A stretch of 64,000 bases of DNA, taken from contig NZ_QWEZ01000001.1 of NCBI RefSeq assembly GCF_003864255.1, positions 248,001 through 312,000 on the forward strand, in the 5' to 3' direction. Below, piece by piece: positions 41,533 to 49,037 of this stretch (position 1 is the stretch's first letter; the number at the start of each line of letters is the position of its first letter). A model generated the notes under the pieces. The model worked only from the letters and a program-made list of their open reading frames with translations. It did not search any database and had not been told where the DNA came from. The stretch is from Aestuariirhabdus litorea. Lineage in GTDB: Bacteria > Pseudomonadota > Gammaproteobacteria > Pseudomonadales > Aestuariirhabdaceae. The translations under genes and the position numbers were made by a program.

Positions 41533-42428
41533 GGGTTGGCCCCCTGTCGCTTGCCGAACCAGCTTTTCCTGAGCCCCGGGAGCACGATGGCAACGGTCAC
41601 CAGCAGGGCGGTGATCAGGTTCAGGTCCTGGGCCTTGAGGCCGATAAAGTCGGCGTTGAGGGCGAAGGCGATCGCCAGCCGGTAGAGGATCGCCCCCAGC
41701 ACGCAGGCGATCACCGCCAGCACCACGGTGCGGGTCGACATGATCGCCTCCCCGCCAATGACCGCGGCCAGGCCGATTACAATCACCCCCACCCCCATGG
41801 TGACGTCGGCGCTGCCCTGGCTCTGGGCAAAGAGGGCGCCGGCCAGGGCCACCAGGGCATTGGCCAGGGCCATACCGAGAATGGTCATCCAGCCGGTGGC
41901 GATCCCCTGGGCGCGGGCCATGCGGCTGTTAGAGCCGGTGGCCCGCATCGACAGGCCGATCTCCGATTTCAGGAACAGGCACAGCAGCCCCATGATGACC
42001 ACCAGCAGGAGGGCGAAGGCCAGCGGGATGCTGAAGTAGTAGGGCATGGCCCAGTTCTCTACCGGTGTCAGCAGGGTGGTCTCCCCCAGCAGGGCCACGT
42101 TGGGTTTGCCCATGATGCGCAGGTTGACCGAGTAGGGGGCGATCATCACCAGGATGGAGGCCAGCAGGTGGAGGATCTTCAGGCGTACGTTGAGCCAGGC
42201 GGTGAGGGCACCGGCCAGCGCACCGCCACCAATCGCCAGGGCGGTGGCCAGCCAGGGGTTGATCCCGGCGACGATGGCGCTGGCGCTGAGTGCGGCCCCG
42301 AGGGGGAAGCTGCCATCGACGGTGAGGTCGGGAAAGTCGAGGATGCGGAAGGAGATGTAGACGCCCAAAGCAACGAGACCGAACAGCAGTCCGGTCTCGA
42401 TGGCGCCCATAAAGGCAATTAAGCTCAC
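41529..42428 (-). CDS. ABC transporter permease (BPD_transp_2-like)
   Basis: 299 residues with about eight to nine hydrophobic segments. FRILDFPDLTVDGSFPLGAALSA near the start and FLKSEIGLSMRATGSNSRMARAQGIATG in the middle are the conserved EAA-type cytoplasmic loop and flanks of the branched-chain/sugar-type permease fold. VIVIGLAAVIGGEAI is typical. It forms a homodimer channel with the ATP-binding protein encoded by the overlapping downstream gene. The preceding binding-protein gene ends 42 bases upstream. Substrate unknown; family members of this arrangement include tryptophan uptake systems. Confidence 0.93.
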   Translation of the reverse strand: MSLIAFMGAIETGLLFGLVALGVYISFRILDFPDLTVDGSFPLGAALSASAIVAGINPWLATALAIGGGALAGALTAWLNVRLKILHLLASILVMIAPYSVNLRIMGKPNVALLGETTLLTPVENWAMPYYFSIPLAFALLLVVIMGLLCLFLKSEIGLSMRATGSNSRMARAQGIATGWMTILGMALANALVALAGALFAQSQGSADVTMGVGVIVIGLAAVIGGEAIMSTRTVVLAVIACVLGAILYRLAIAFALNADFIGLKAQDLNLITALLVTVAIVLPGLRKSWFGKRQGANP

Positions 42429-42470
42429 GGCGGGTCCTTTAATCTGGCGGGGTAGCGTTAGGGATGCCGG

Positions 42471-43445
42471 TTACTCGACAACGGATTTGGCGCTGTCGAC
42501 CAGGGCGCTGTCGAGGGTGATCCCCATGCGCTGGGCGGCACCGGGGTTCACAAACAGCTCCACCCGCTCCACCCCCTCAACCGGCATATCGGCGGGGCTT
42601 TCGCCCTTGAGAATGCGCGCCACCATGATGCCGGTCTGGCGTCCCACTTCGTAGTAATTGAAGCCCTGAGCCGCCACCGCACCGCGGGCGACCGAGTCGG
42701 TATCGCCGGTGATGACCGGGATCCGGTTCTGCTCCGCCACCTTGATGATCGCCTCAAGGGCGGAGATCACGGTGTTGTCGGTGGGCAGGTAGATGGCGTC
42801 TACCTTGCCGACCAGGGAGCGGGCAGCGGTCTGTACGTCAGAGGATTTGGTGGCGGCAGCCTCGACCACACTCATCCCCTGCTTGGGGGCCTCCTCGTTC
42901 ACCAGGGTCACCAGGGAGACGGAGTTGGCCTCTCCGGGGTTGTAGATCACCCCGAGCCGCTGGGCACCGGGTACCACCGCCTTGACCAGGGCCATGTGCT
43001 TGTTGATGGGGGACATATCGGTCATGCCGGTGATAAAGCGTCCGGGCTGGTCCAGCCCCTTCACCAGCTTGGCGCCTACCGGGTCGGTGACGGCGGTGAA
43101 CACCAGTGGGATGCCGCGGGCCGAGGCCGCCGCGGCCTGGGCGGAGGGGGTGGCGATGGCGACGATTACATCGGGTGACTCGCCGGCAAACTTCTTGGCG
43201 ATCTGAGCGGCGGTGGCGGGGCTGCCCTGGGCGCTTTCGTAGCTCCACTTGAGATTGGTACCCACGCTGTAGCCACGCTCGGCCAGCTCGTCCTGAACCC
43301 CCTGGCGAACGGCGTCGAGGGCGGGGTGCTCAACAATCTGGGTGATCGCCAGGTGTTTGTCGGCGGCCTGCAGGCCGGTGGCGGCCAGGGTCAGCAGGGC
43401 GCTGGAGGCGAGGGTCAGCAGGGATCTCTTGATCGGGGTCATCAT
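42471..43445 (-). CDS. ABC transporter substrate-binding protein (PF04392, TrpX-like)
   Basis: 324 residues with a Sec signal peptide (SLLTLASSALLTLAATGLQA, cleavage near residue 27). LAITQIVEHPALDAVRQGVQDEL and SPDVIVAIATPSAQAAAASARGIPLVFTAVTDPVGA are highly characteristic of the tryptophan/tyrosine ABC-binding family. The C-terminus carries PVEGVERVELFVNPGAAQRMG, as expected. It captures the ligand in the periplasm for the permease/ATPase pair downstream. The SD before ATG is weak; ATG 43442, the next codon, is an equal alternative. It is divergent from the leu leader region. Confidence 0.94.
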   Translation of the reverse strand: MMTPIKRSLLTLASSALLTLAATGLQAADKHLAITQIVEHPALDAVRQGVQDELAERGYSVGTNLKWSYESAQGSPATAAQIAKKFAGESPDVIVAIATPSAQAAAASARGIPLVFTAVTDPVGAKLVKGLDQPGRFITGMTDMSPINKHMALVKAVVPGAQRLGVIYNPGEANSVSLVTLVNEEAPKQGMSVVEAAATKSSDVQTAARSLVGKVDAIYLPTDNTVISALEAIIKVAEQNRIPVITGDTDSVARGAVAAQGFNYYEVGRQTGIMVARILKGESPADMPVEGVERVELFVNPGAAQRMGITLDSALVDSAKSVVE

Positions 43446-43598
43446 GGGTACATTCCGGTGTGTGGTTGTCGTTATGCGGCTACCCTAGCACAGTTGCTCG
43501 GCCGGGAAAAAGTGAGCCCCTGTGGCCCGGGCGAGCGGCGCTGTAGGGAGGGATGTCGGGGGCAGCTGGAAGGGGTGATACATTGCTTTTTTAGGTTT

Positions 43599-43652
43599 AT
43601 GGTTGGTTTATTGTTGCTGATTGATCTGTGTGGTTGGCTAATAAGCAATTAA
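43599..43652 (+). CDS. candidate leucine leader peptide upstream of leuA
   Basis: A 17-codon ORF, MVGLLLLIDLCGWLISN, carries six Leu codons, four of them consecutive (TTA TTG TTG CTG), followed by CTG and CTA. It begins 201 bases before the leuA start and is preceded by TTAGG. A GC-rich hairpin with a T run lies between its stop and leuA. This is the layout of leucine attenuation in enteric leu operons. The weak point is the promoter: an extended -10 TGATACATT lies at 43576-43584, while a perfect TATAAT at 43671 would exclude the leader. Confidence 0.55.
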   Translation: MVGLLLLIDLCGWLISN

Positions 43653-43753
43653 AATGCGCGCCGTGTTGGTTATAATGTTTTTCATTGTCCGGTGCCTCGG
43701 GTTGTCCTGAACCGCTCAGCCCGTTGCCGCACCCCCCTATTCACATGACTGAC

Positions 43754-43776
43754 CCCCGCCCCGCTGGCGGGGTTTT
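43754..43776 (+). terminator. terminator-like hairpin before leuA (possible attenuator)
   Basis: CCCCGCC (43754-43760), loop CCGCT, GGCGGGG (43766-43772) and TTTT. It lies 23 bases upstream of the leuA start, so any transcript into leuA must pass it, consistent with conditional termination controlled by the Leu-rich peptide upstream. Confidence 0.7.
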
Positions 43777-43799
43777 CGATAGACAGAGCGAGACCTGCC

Positions 43800-45473
43800 A
43801 TGACGGCCTTCGATCACCGTAAGTACCAACCCTTTCCCCCCGTCAAGTTGACGGACCGCCAATGGCCCGATCGGGTTATCGATCGTGCCCCCCGCTGGTG
43901 CAGCGTGGACCTGCGGGACGGTAACCAGGCGCTGATGGAGCCCATGAGCGTGGAGCAGAAGAAACGCCTGTTCCTGCTGCTGGTGGATATCGGGTTCAAA
44001 GAGATCGAGGTGGGTTTTCCTGCCGCTTCGCAGCCCGACTTTGACTTCCTGCGCCTGCTGGTGGATGAGCGGCTGATCCCCGATGATGTCACCGTGCAGG
44101 TGCTGACCCAGGCCCGCGAGCCGCTGATCAAGCGCACTTTCGAATCGCTGGTGGGGGTCAAGAGCGCCATCGTGCACCTCTATAACTCCACCTCAAGGGT
44201 GCAGCGTGAGCAGGTGTTCGGGCTGGATACCGATGGCATCAAGCAGATCGCCGTCAAGGGAGCGAAGCTGCTGTCCGAGTACGCTGCCCGTTATCCCGAC
44301 ACCCACTGGACCTTCCAGTATTCGCCGGAAAGCTTTACCGGCACCGAGCTGGAGTATGCAGTTGAGGTGGTGGATGCGGTCACCGAGGTGTGGCAACCGA
44401 CGGCCCAGCGTCCGGCGATCATCAACCTGCCGGCGACGGTGGAGATGTCGACCCCCAACGTCTACGCCGACCAGATCGAATGGTTCTGCCGCCGGGTGGC
44501 GCGTCGTGAGGCCCTGCTGATCAGTGTCCATACCCATAACGACCGCGGCTGTGGGGTGGCGGCGGCGGAGCTGGCGGTGATGGCCGGCGCCGACCGGGTT
44601 GAAGGCACCTTGATGGGTAATGGTGAGCGCACCGGCAACATGGACATCGTTACCATGGCGATGAACCTCTACAGCCAGGGGGTTGACCCCTGCCTGCAGC
44701 TGGGGGATATGGACCGTATCACCCGCACCTATAAGGAGTGTACCCAGCTGCCGATCCATCCCCGCCACCCCTATGTGGGGGAGCTGGTATTTACCGCTTT
44801 TTCCGGTAGCCACCAGGATGCGATCAACAAGTGCCTTTCCAGCTATAACCCTGGCGATTACTGGCAGGTGGCCTATCTGCCGATCGACCCCGCCGACCTC
44901 GGGCGCTCCTACCAGGAGGTGATCCGCATCAACAGCCAGTCCGGCAAGGGCGGGGTAGCCTATGTACTGGATCGCGAATATGGCTTGCAGCTTCCGCGCT
45001 GGATGCAGATCGACTTCAGCCAGGCGGTGCAGCGGCAGGCGGAGCAGGAGGCGACCGAGCTGTCGCCCACCGCCATCTGGAAACTGTTCAAACAGACCTA
45101 CGTCTCCTGCAAATTGCCCTACCATCTGGAGGGCTATCAGGTGACCCGGCGCGATAAGCAGGACAGCCTGGTGGCCGAGGTCAGTATTGGTGGTGAACCG
45201 GTGAGCATTTCCGCCGCAGGCGGTGGTGTGGTCGATGCCTTTGTGCAGGCCTTGCAGGCCCAGAGTGATCACCGTATCGGTGTGGTGGAATACAGCGAGC
45301 ACGCCATCGGTCAGGGGGAGGACGCCAAGGCCATTGCCTACGTGCTGCTCTCGGTCAATGGCGAGCGGGTGTGCGGTGTGGGCATCAGCGAAGATATCGT
45401 GAATGCCTCACTGAGTGCGATACTCAGTGCCCTTAATCGCTCTCCTGCCGCGGCCCAACCCCGCGCAGCCTAG
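43800..45473 (+). CDS. leuA: 2-isopropylmalate synthase (LeuA, type 2)
   Basis: 557 residues, the yeast/pseudomonad-type LeuA length. RWCSVDLRDGNQALMEPMSVEQK carries the metal-binding Asp and Arg of the TIM barrel. LPATVEMSTPNVYADQIE and SVHTHNDRGCGVAAAELAVMAGADRVEGTLMGNGERTGN contain the HxH metal ligands and the acetyl-CoA site. The LeuA allosteric domain (from about 430) allows leucine feedback inhibition. It condenses acetyl-CoA with 2-ketoisovalerate, the first committed step of leucine synthesis. It stands alone, without leuB, leuC or leuD, as usual for this type. An intrinsic terminator follows. Confidence 0.97.
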   Translation: MTAFDHRKYQPFPPVKLTDRQWPDRVIDRAPRWCSVDLRDGNQALMEPMSVEQKKRLFLLLVDIGFKEIEVGFPAASQPDFDFLRLLVDERLIPDDVTVQVLTQAREPLIKRTFESLVGVKSAIVHLYNSTSRVQREQVFGLDTDGIKQIAVKGAKLLSEYAARYPDTHWTFQYSPESFTGTELEYAVEVVDAVTEVWQPTAQRPAIINLPATVEMSTPNVYADQIEWFCRRVARREALLISVHTHNDRGCGVAAAELAVMAGADRVEGTLMGNGERTGNMDIVTMAMNLYSQGVDPCLQLGDMDRITRTYKECTQLPIHPRHPYVGELVFTAFSGSHQDAINKCLSSYNPGDYWQVAYLPIDPADLGRSYQEVIRINSQSGKGGVAYVLDREYGLQLPRWMQIDFSQAVQRQAEQEATELSPTAIWKLFKQTYVSCKLPYHLEGYQVTRRDKQDSLVAEVSIGGEPVSISAAGGGVVDAFVQALQAQSDHRIGVVEYSEHAIGQGEDAKAIAYVLLSVNGERVCGVGISEDIVNASLSAILSALNRSPAAAQPRAA

Positions 45474-45488
45474 CGACCGGGTGGTGAA

Positions 45489-45514
45489 AAGGTGCCTTGA
45501 GAGGCGCCTTTTTT
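45489..45514 (+). terminator. intrinsic terminator of leuA
   Basis: AAGGTGCC (45489-45496) pairs with GGCGCCTT (45503-45510, one G-T pair) around TTGAGA, followed by a run of six T ending at 45514. Confidence 0.9.
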
Positions 45515-45610
45515 ATTGCCTGGCCGGGGCTCCGCAAAAGGCTAACGGCGCTGGGTAAGTTGTCATATACTTTATTGATTCAGCTCAATAGAGCGCAACA
45601 GGATAGTTAA

Positions 45611-46516
45611 ATGAAAATTGCCATTCTTTCCCGCAACCCCAAACTCTACTCTACCCGACGCTTGAAGGAAGCGGGTGAGGCGCTCGGACATGAGGTCGAT
45701 ATCATCGATACCATGCACTGTTATATGGACATCACCAGCAGCAAGCCTTCTGTTCGCTACTATGGCCAGGCGCTTCCCAAGTACGATGCCGTGATTCCAA
45801 GAATAGGAGCATCTGTCACCTTTTATGGGGCGGCGGTTGTGCGCCAGTTTGAGATGATGGGCACTTTCAGCATCAACGAGTCGGTAGCCATCAGCCGCTC
45901 CCGCGACAAGCTGCGTTCACTTCAGCTATTGTCGCGCAAGGGGATTGGGCTGCCGCGCACCGGCTTTGCCCACCACCCCGACAAAATTGATGACCTGCTG
46001 AAAAATGTGGGCGGTGCGCCGGTGGTCATCAAGTTGCTGGAAGGAACCCAGGGGATCGGTGTGGTGCTGGCGGAAACCAAGAAAGCCGCTGAAAGCATCA
46101 TTGAGGCCTTTATGGGGCTTAAAGCCAACATACTTGTGCAGGAGTACATCAAGGAGGCCGGCGGTGCTGACATCCGTTGCCTGGTGATCGGCGACAAGGT
46201 GGTGGCGGCCATGAAACGCCAGGCGGCTGAAGGTGAGTTTCGCTCAAATCTTCACCGGGGTGGCAAGGCGGAGATCGTGCGCCTCAGTCCGGCAGAGCGA
46301 AAAACCGCCGTGGATGCGGCACGCACCATGGGTCTTAATATGTGCGGGGTGGATATCTTACGCTCCAATAACGGCCCGGTGGTAATGGAGGTGAACTCCT
46401 CGCCCGGGCTGGAGGGGATTGAAAACGCGACCGGCAAGAACATCGCCGGGATGGTATACGATTTCATTTCCAAGAACGCCAAGCCGCACCGTACGCGAAC
46501 CCGGGGTAAGGGGTAA
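45611..46516 (+). CDS. rimK: RimK-type ATP-grasp alpha-L-glutamate ligase
   Basis: 301 residues, the RimK length. N-terminal [35 protein letters not shown], then central ATP-grasp motifs [22 protein letters not shown] and [30 protein letters not shown]. The Mg-binding region [28 protein letters not shown] ends the catalytic core. RimK adds glutamate residues to the C-terminus of ribosomal protein S6, and in pseudomonads influences ribosome composition and translation during niche change. It leads a three-gene operon with an AstE-like deacylase and a retropepsin-like protease. Confidence 0.95.
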   Translation: MKIAILSRNPKLYSTRRLKEAGEALGHEVDIIDTMHCYMDITSSKPSVRYYGQALPKYDAVIPRIGASVTFYGAAVVRQFEMMGTFSINESVAISRSRDKLRSLQLLSRKGIGLPRTGFAHHPDKIDDLLKNVGGAPVVIKLLEGTQGIGVVLAETKKAAESIIEAFMGLKANILVQEYIKEAGGADIRCLVIGDKVVAAMKRQAAEGEFRSNLHRGGKAEIVRLSPAERKTAVDAARTMGLNMCGVDILRSNNGPVVMEVNSSPGLEGIENATGKNIAGMVYDFISKNAKPHRTRTRGKG

Positions 46517-46521
46517 TCTCC

Positions 46522-47562
46522 GTGGCAGAGAGGCTGGAGATTGCCGGGTTTGAGATAAAACCGGGAGAGAGTAAACAGCTGGAGCTGCCAACCGTCCGTT
46601 TGTACACCGATACCAGTATGGGGATTCCGGTGTACGTGAAGCGGGGAAAGCGTGCCGGCCCTACCCTCTTTGTCAGCGCCGCCATCCATGGTGATGAGCT
46701 CAACGGGGTAGAGGTGATCGGTCGATTGCTAAAAAGTAAATCGATCAACAACCTGCGCGGCACCCTGATTGCCGTGCCGATTGTGAACGTGTACGGGGTG
46801 CTGGGGCAGAGCCGTTACTTTCCCGACCGCCGCGACCTTAACCGCTCCTTCCCTGGTTCCATGCGGGGCTCCTTTGCCGGCCGGGTGGCCAACCTGTTTC
46901 TCAAGGAGATCGTCACCAAGTGTGACTACGGCATCGACCTCCATACCGGGGCTATCCATCGCAGCAACCTGCCGCAGATTCGAGCTAACCTGGATGACGA
47001 GGAAACCCGTGCGATGGCCCGCGCCTTTGGCGTACCGGTGATGATCAACTCCAACCTTCGCGACGGCTCGCTGCGTGAAAGTGCCTCGGAGTTGGGGGTT
47101 CGGGTATTGCTCTACGAAGCGGGTGAGGCGTTGCGCTTTGATGAACTCTCGATCCGGGCGGGTTACCGGGGGGTGATCAATGTGATGCGCCATCTGGGGA
47201 TGCTGGCCAGGGGGCGCAAAAGCGGACAACCCGAGCCCTTCGAGGCGCGCCAGAGTGCCTGGGTTCGCGCCTCGGAGAGTGGATTTATTACCCATCTGAA
47301 GCAGCTGGGGGATTACGTCAGCAAGGGAGATGAGCTGGCGGTGATCAAGGACCCCTATGGTGAGGTGCTGAACAAGGTGGTGACCAAATACGACGGCATT
47401 ATCATCGGCAAACAGAATATCCCCCTGGTGCAGGAGGGGGAAGCGATGTACCACATCGCCTACTTCAAGAAGCCGGACGAGGTGATCGAGAGTCTGGAGA
47501 TGATGCAGGACGAGCTGATTCCCGAGGATGAGTCCTATCCGCTGGGTGAACTCCCTGCTTAA
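46522..47562 (+). CDS. succinylglutamate desuccinylase/aspartoacylase family protein (RimK operon)
   Basis: 346 residues from a GTG start at 46522, five bases after rimK. Zinc-carboxypeptidase-like motifs: SAAIHGDELNGVEVIGRLL, in which His and Glu are metal ligands, and DYGIDLHTGAIHR with the third ligand. RDLNRSFPGSMRGSFAGRVA binds the substrate carboxylate. The C-terminal beta domain carries a lipoyl-like SGFITHLKQLGDYVSKGDELAVIKDPYGEVL. This is the AstE/AspA group. Its position between RimK and a protease suggests removal or trimming of glutamyl modifications, though no such activity is proven for this gene. Confidence 0.9.
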   Translation: MAERLEIAGFEIKPGESKQLELPTVRLYTDTSMGIPVYVKRGKRAGPTLFVSAAIHGDELNGVEVIGRLLKSKSINNLRGTLIAVPIVNVYGVLGQSRYFPDRRDLNRSFPGSMRGSFAGRVANLFLKEIVTKCDYGIDLHTGAIHRSNLPQIRANLDDEETRAMARAFGVPVMINSNLRDGSLRESASELGVRVLLYEAGEALRFDELSIRAGYRGVINVMRHLGMLARGRKSGQPEPFEARQSAWVRASESGFITHLKQLGDYVSKGDELAVIKDPYGEVLNKVVTKYDGIIIGKQNIPLVQEGEAMYHIAYFKKPDEVIESLEMMQDELIPEDESYPLGELPA

Positions 47563-47597
47563 TGCCGGGTCAGGTGGATTGAGATAGAGGTTAGGTC

Positions 47598-48035
47598 ATG
47601 GAAAGGGTGAACGGGAAAATGTTGGTGGGCGCCATCGAACAGTGCGACCTGCCGGAGTTTGAGATCAATGGCCTGCACGTGCGCATCGACACGGGAGCGC
47701 AGACCTCCTCGCTGCATGTCGATAACATCGAGGAGTTTGAGCAGGCGGGGGAGAGCTGGGTGCGCTTCGACATCCACCCCGATATTCACAAGGTGGAGTC
47801 GATTGTAAGGCGTGAAGCTCGGGTGGTGGCCCTGCGCAAGGTGATCAGCTCCAACGGTACCTTCCAGAAGCGTTACCTGATCGATACCCGGCTCTGCATG
47901 GGGGGCGAGGAGTGGCTTATTGAGCTGACCCTGACCGACCGCTCCGGTATGTCCTACCTGATGCTGCTGGGGCGCCAGGCGATGGGGGATCACATGATTG
48001 TCGATCCCTCGCGTGAGTACCTGCTGCGCAGCTAG
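47598..48035 (+). CDS. retropepsin-like aspartic protease (PF05618; RimB-like)
   Basis: 145 residues. The active-site motif RIDTGAQTSSLHVDNIEEF contains DTGA, the aspartic-protease triad of retropepsins. DRSGMSYLMLLGRQAMGDHMIVDPSREYL is the second conserved region, ending in the ILG-like LLGRQ motif. The family was earlier annotated as a putative ATP-dependent zinc protease and is frequently encoded next to rimK, where it is called RimB in pseudomonads. A single motif per chain implies a homodimer. It is the last gene of the operon, 35 bases after the AstE-like gene. Confidence 0.9.
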   Translation: MERVNGKMLVGAIEQCDLPEFEINGLHVRIDTGAQTSSLHVDNIEEFEQAGESWVRFDIHPDIHKVESIVRREARVVALRKVISSNGTFQKRYLIDTRLCMGGEEWLIELTLTDRSGMSYLMLLGRQAMGDHMIVDPSREYLLRS

Positions 48036-48065
48036 ACGTCGCGCTTTCTCCCCCTGGGGCGGGTT

Positions 48066-49037
48066 TTAAAACCAGCCCTTTTTCTTGAACAGCCACACCT
48101 GTAAACCGACGATGATGGTCAGGAACAGGCAGAAGGCGATAAAGGAGTAGGGGTTGTCCGCCCCGGGAATGCCCCCCACATTGATGCCCAACAGGCCGGT
48201 CAGGAAGCCCAGCGGCAGGAAGATCGCCGCCACAATGGAGAGCACGTACATGCGGTTGTTCATGTGCTCGGTGATGCGGTTGTTGAGTTCCTCATGGGCA
48301 ACGGCGGCGCGGTCGCGTACGGAATCCAGGTCCTCGATATAACGAATCAGAACGTCGGTGGTTTCCCTCAGGCGGAGGCGGCAGTCGGGTGAGATCCAGG
48401 TGATCTTGTCCGATTGCAGTTGTGTCATGGCTTCACGCTGCGGCGACAGGTAGCGACGTATGCTAATCGCCTGCTGGCGCAGGGAGGCCACCTCACCCCG
48501 CTGGGGTGGCGTGTCGCCAATGGCCAGGGCCATCTCCAGTTCATCCAGCTTGTCGTTGATGCTGTCGATGGAGTGTTGCATGCGGATGATCAGGCGTGAG
48601 GCGAATTCGGTTACCAGTTCACCGGCGTTGTAGGGCCCCTCGCCGGAAGCGATGCTGTGTGAAAGATCCGCCGCCGACAGCAGGCGTCGCTTGCGGGTGC
48701 TGATGACGTGATGGCCGTCGCTCCAGAGCCGCAGGGAGACCATGTCCTCCGGATTGGAGTCGGGGTTGAGGTTGACACCGCGCAGGGCCAGCAGTAACCC
48801 GCCGTGAATGGAGCTGGCGCGGGGCCGGGTCTCCTCCGACAGCAGGGAGTCGGCAGCGATGGGGTCGAGCCCTGAGAGCTCGCGAATCCAGTGCTGGGTG
48901 TCGCTGTCGGTGTAATCGAAGTGCAGCCAGACGGCCTCGGCGGGAAGCCCGTTGGCCAGGCTCTCCCAACTGCAGGCGGTTCCCTTCAGGGCCGGGTCAA
49001 GGAAGTGGCCATAGACGAGGCCTGCCGGGTTACTCAT
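48066..49037 (-). CDS. ZntB-like CorA family divalent cation transporter
   Basis: 323 residues. A long soluble N-terminal domain of about 260 residues includes helices with HMNNRMYVLSIVAAIFLPLGFLTGLLGINVGGIPG. That segment contains the first transmembrane helix followed by the GIN signature, the ZntB variant of the CorA GMN motif. A second helix (SFIAFCLFLTIIVGLQVWLF) and a basic KKKGWF tail complete the CorA fold. Members form pentamers transporting Zn2+ or Mg2+. The start overlaps the end of the mechanosensitive channel gene by eight bases, so they are translationally coupled. Confidence 0.93.
   Translation of the reverse strand: MSNPAGLVYGHFLDPALKGTACSWESLANGLPAEAVWLHFDYTDSDTQHWIRELSGLDPIAADSLLSEETRPRASSIHGGLLLALRGVNLNPDSNPEDMVSLRLWSDGHHVISTRKRRLLSAADLSHSIASGEGPYNAGELVTEFASRLIIRMQHSIDSINDKLDELEMALAIGDTPPQRGEVASLRQQAISIRRYLSPQREAMTQLQSDKITWISPDCRLRLRETTDVLIRYIEDLDSVRDRAAVAHEELNNRITEHMNNRMYVLSIVAAIFLPLGFLTGLLGINVGGIPGADNPYSFIAFCLFLTIIVGLQVWLFKKKGWF

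Noticed and set aside
43675-43710. Second short ORF (MFFIVRCLGLS) as the leucine leader
   Set aside because: It contains only two Leu codons and no SD; the upstream ORF with four consecutive Leu codons is the better candidate.
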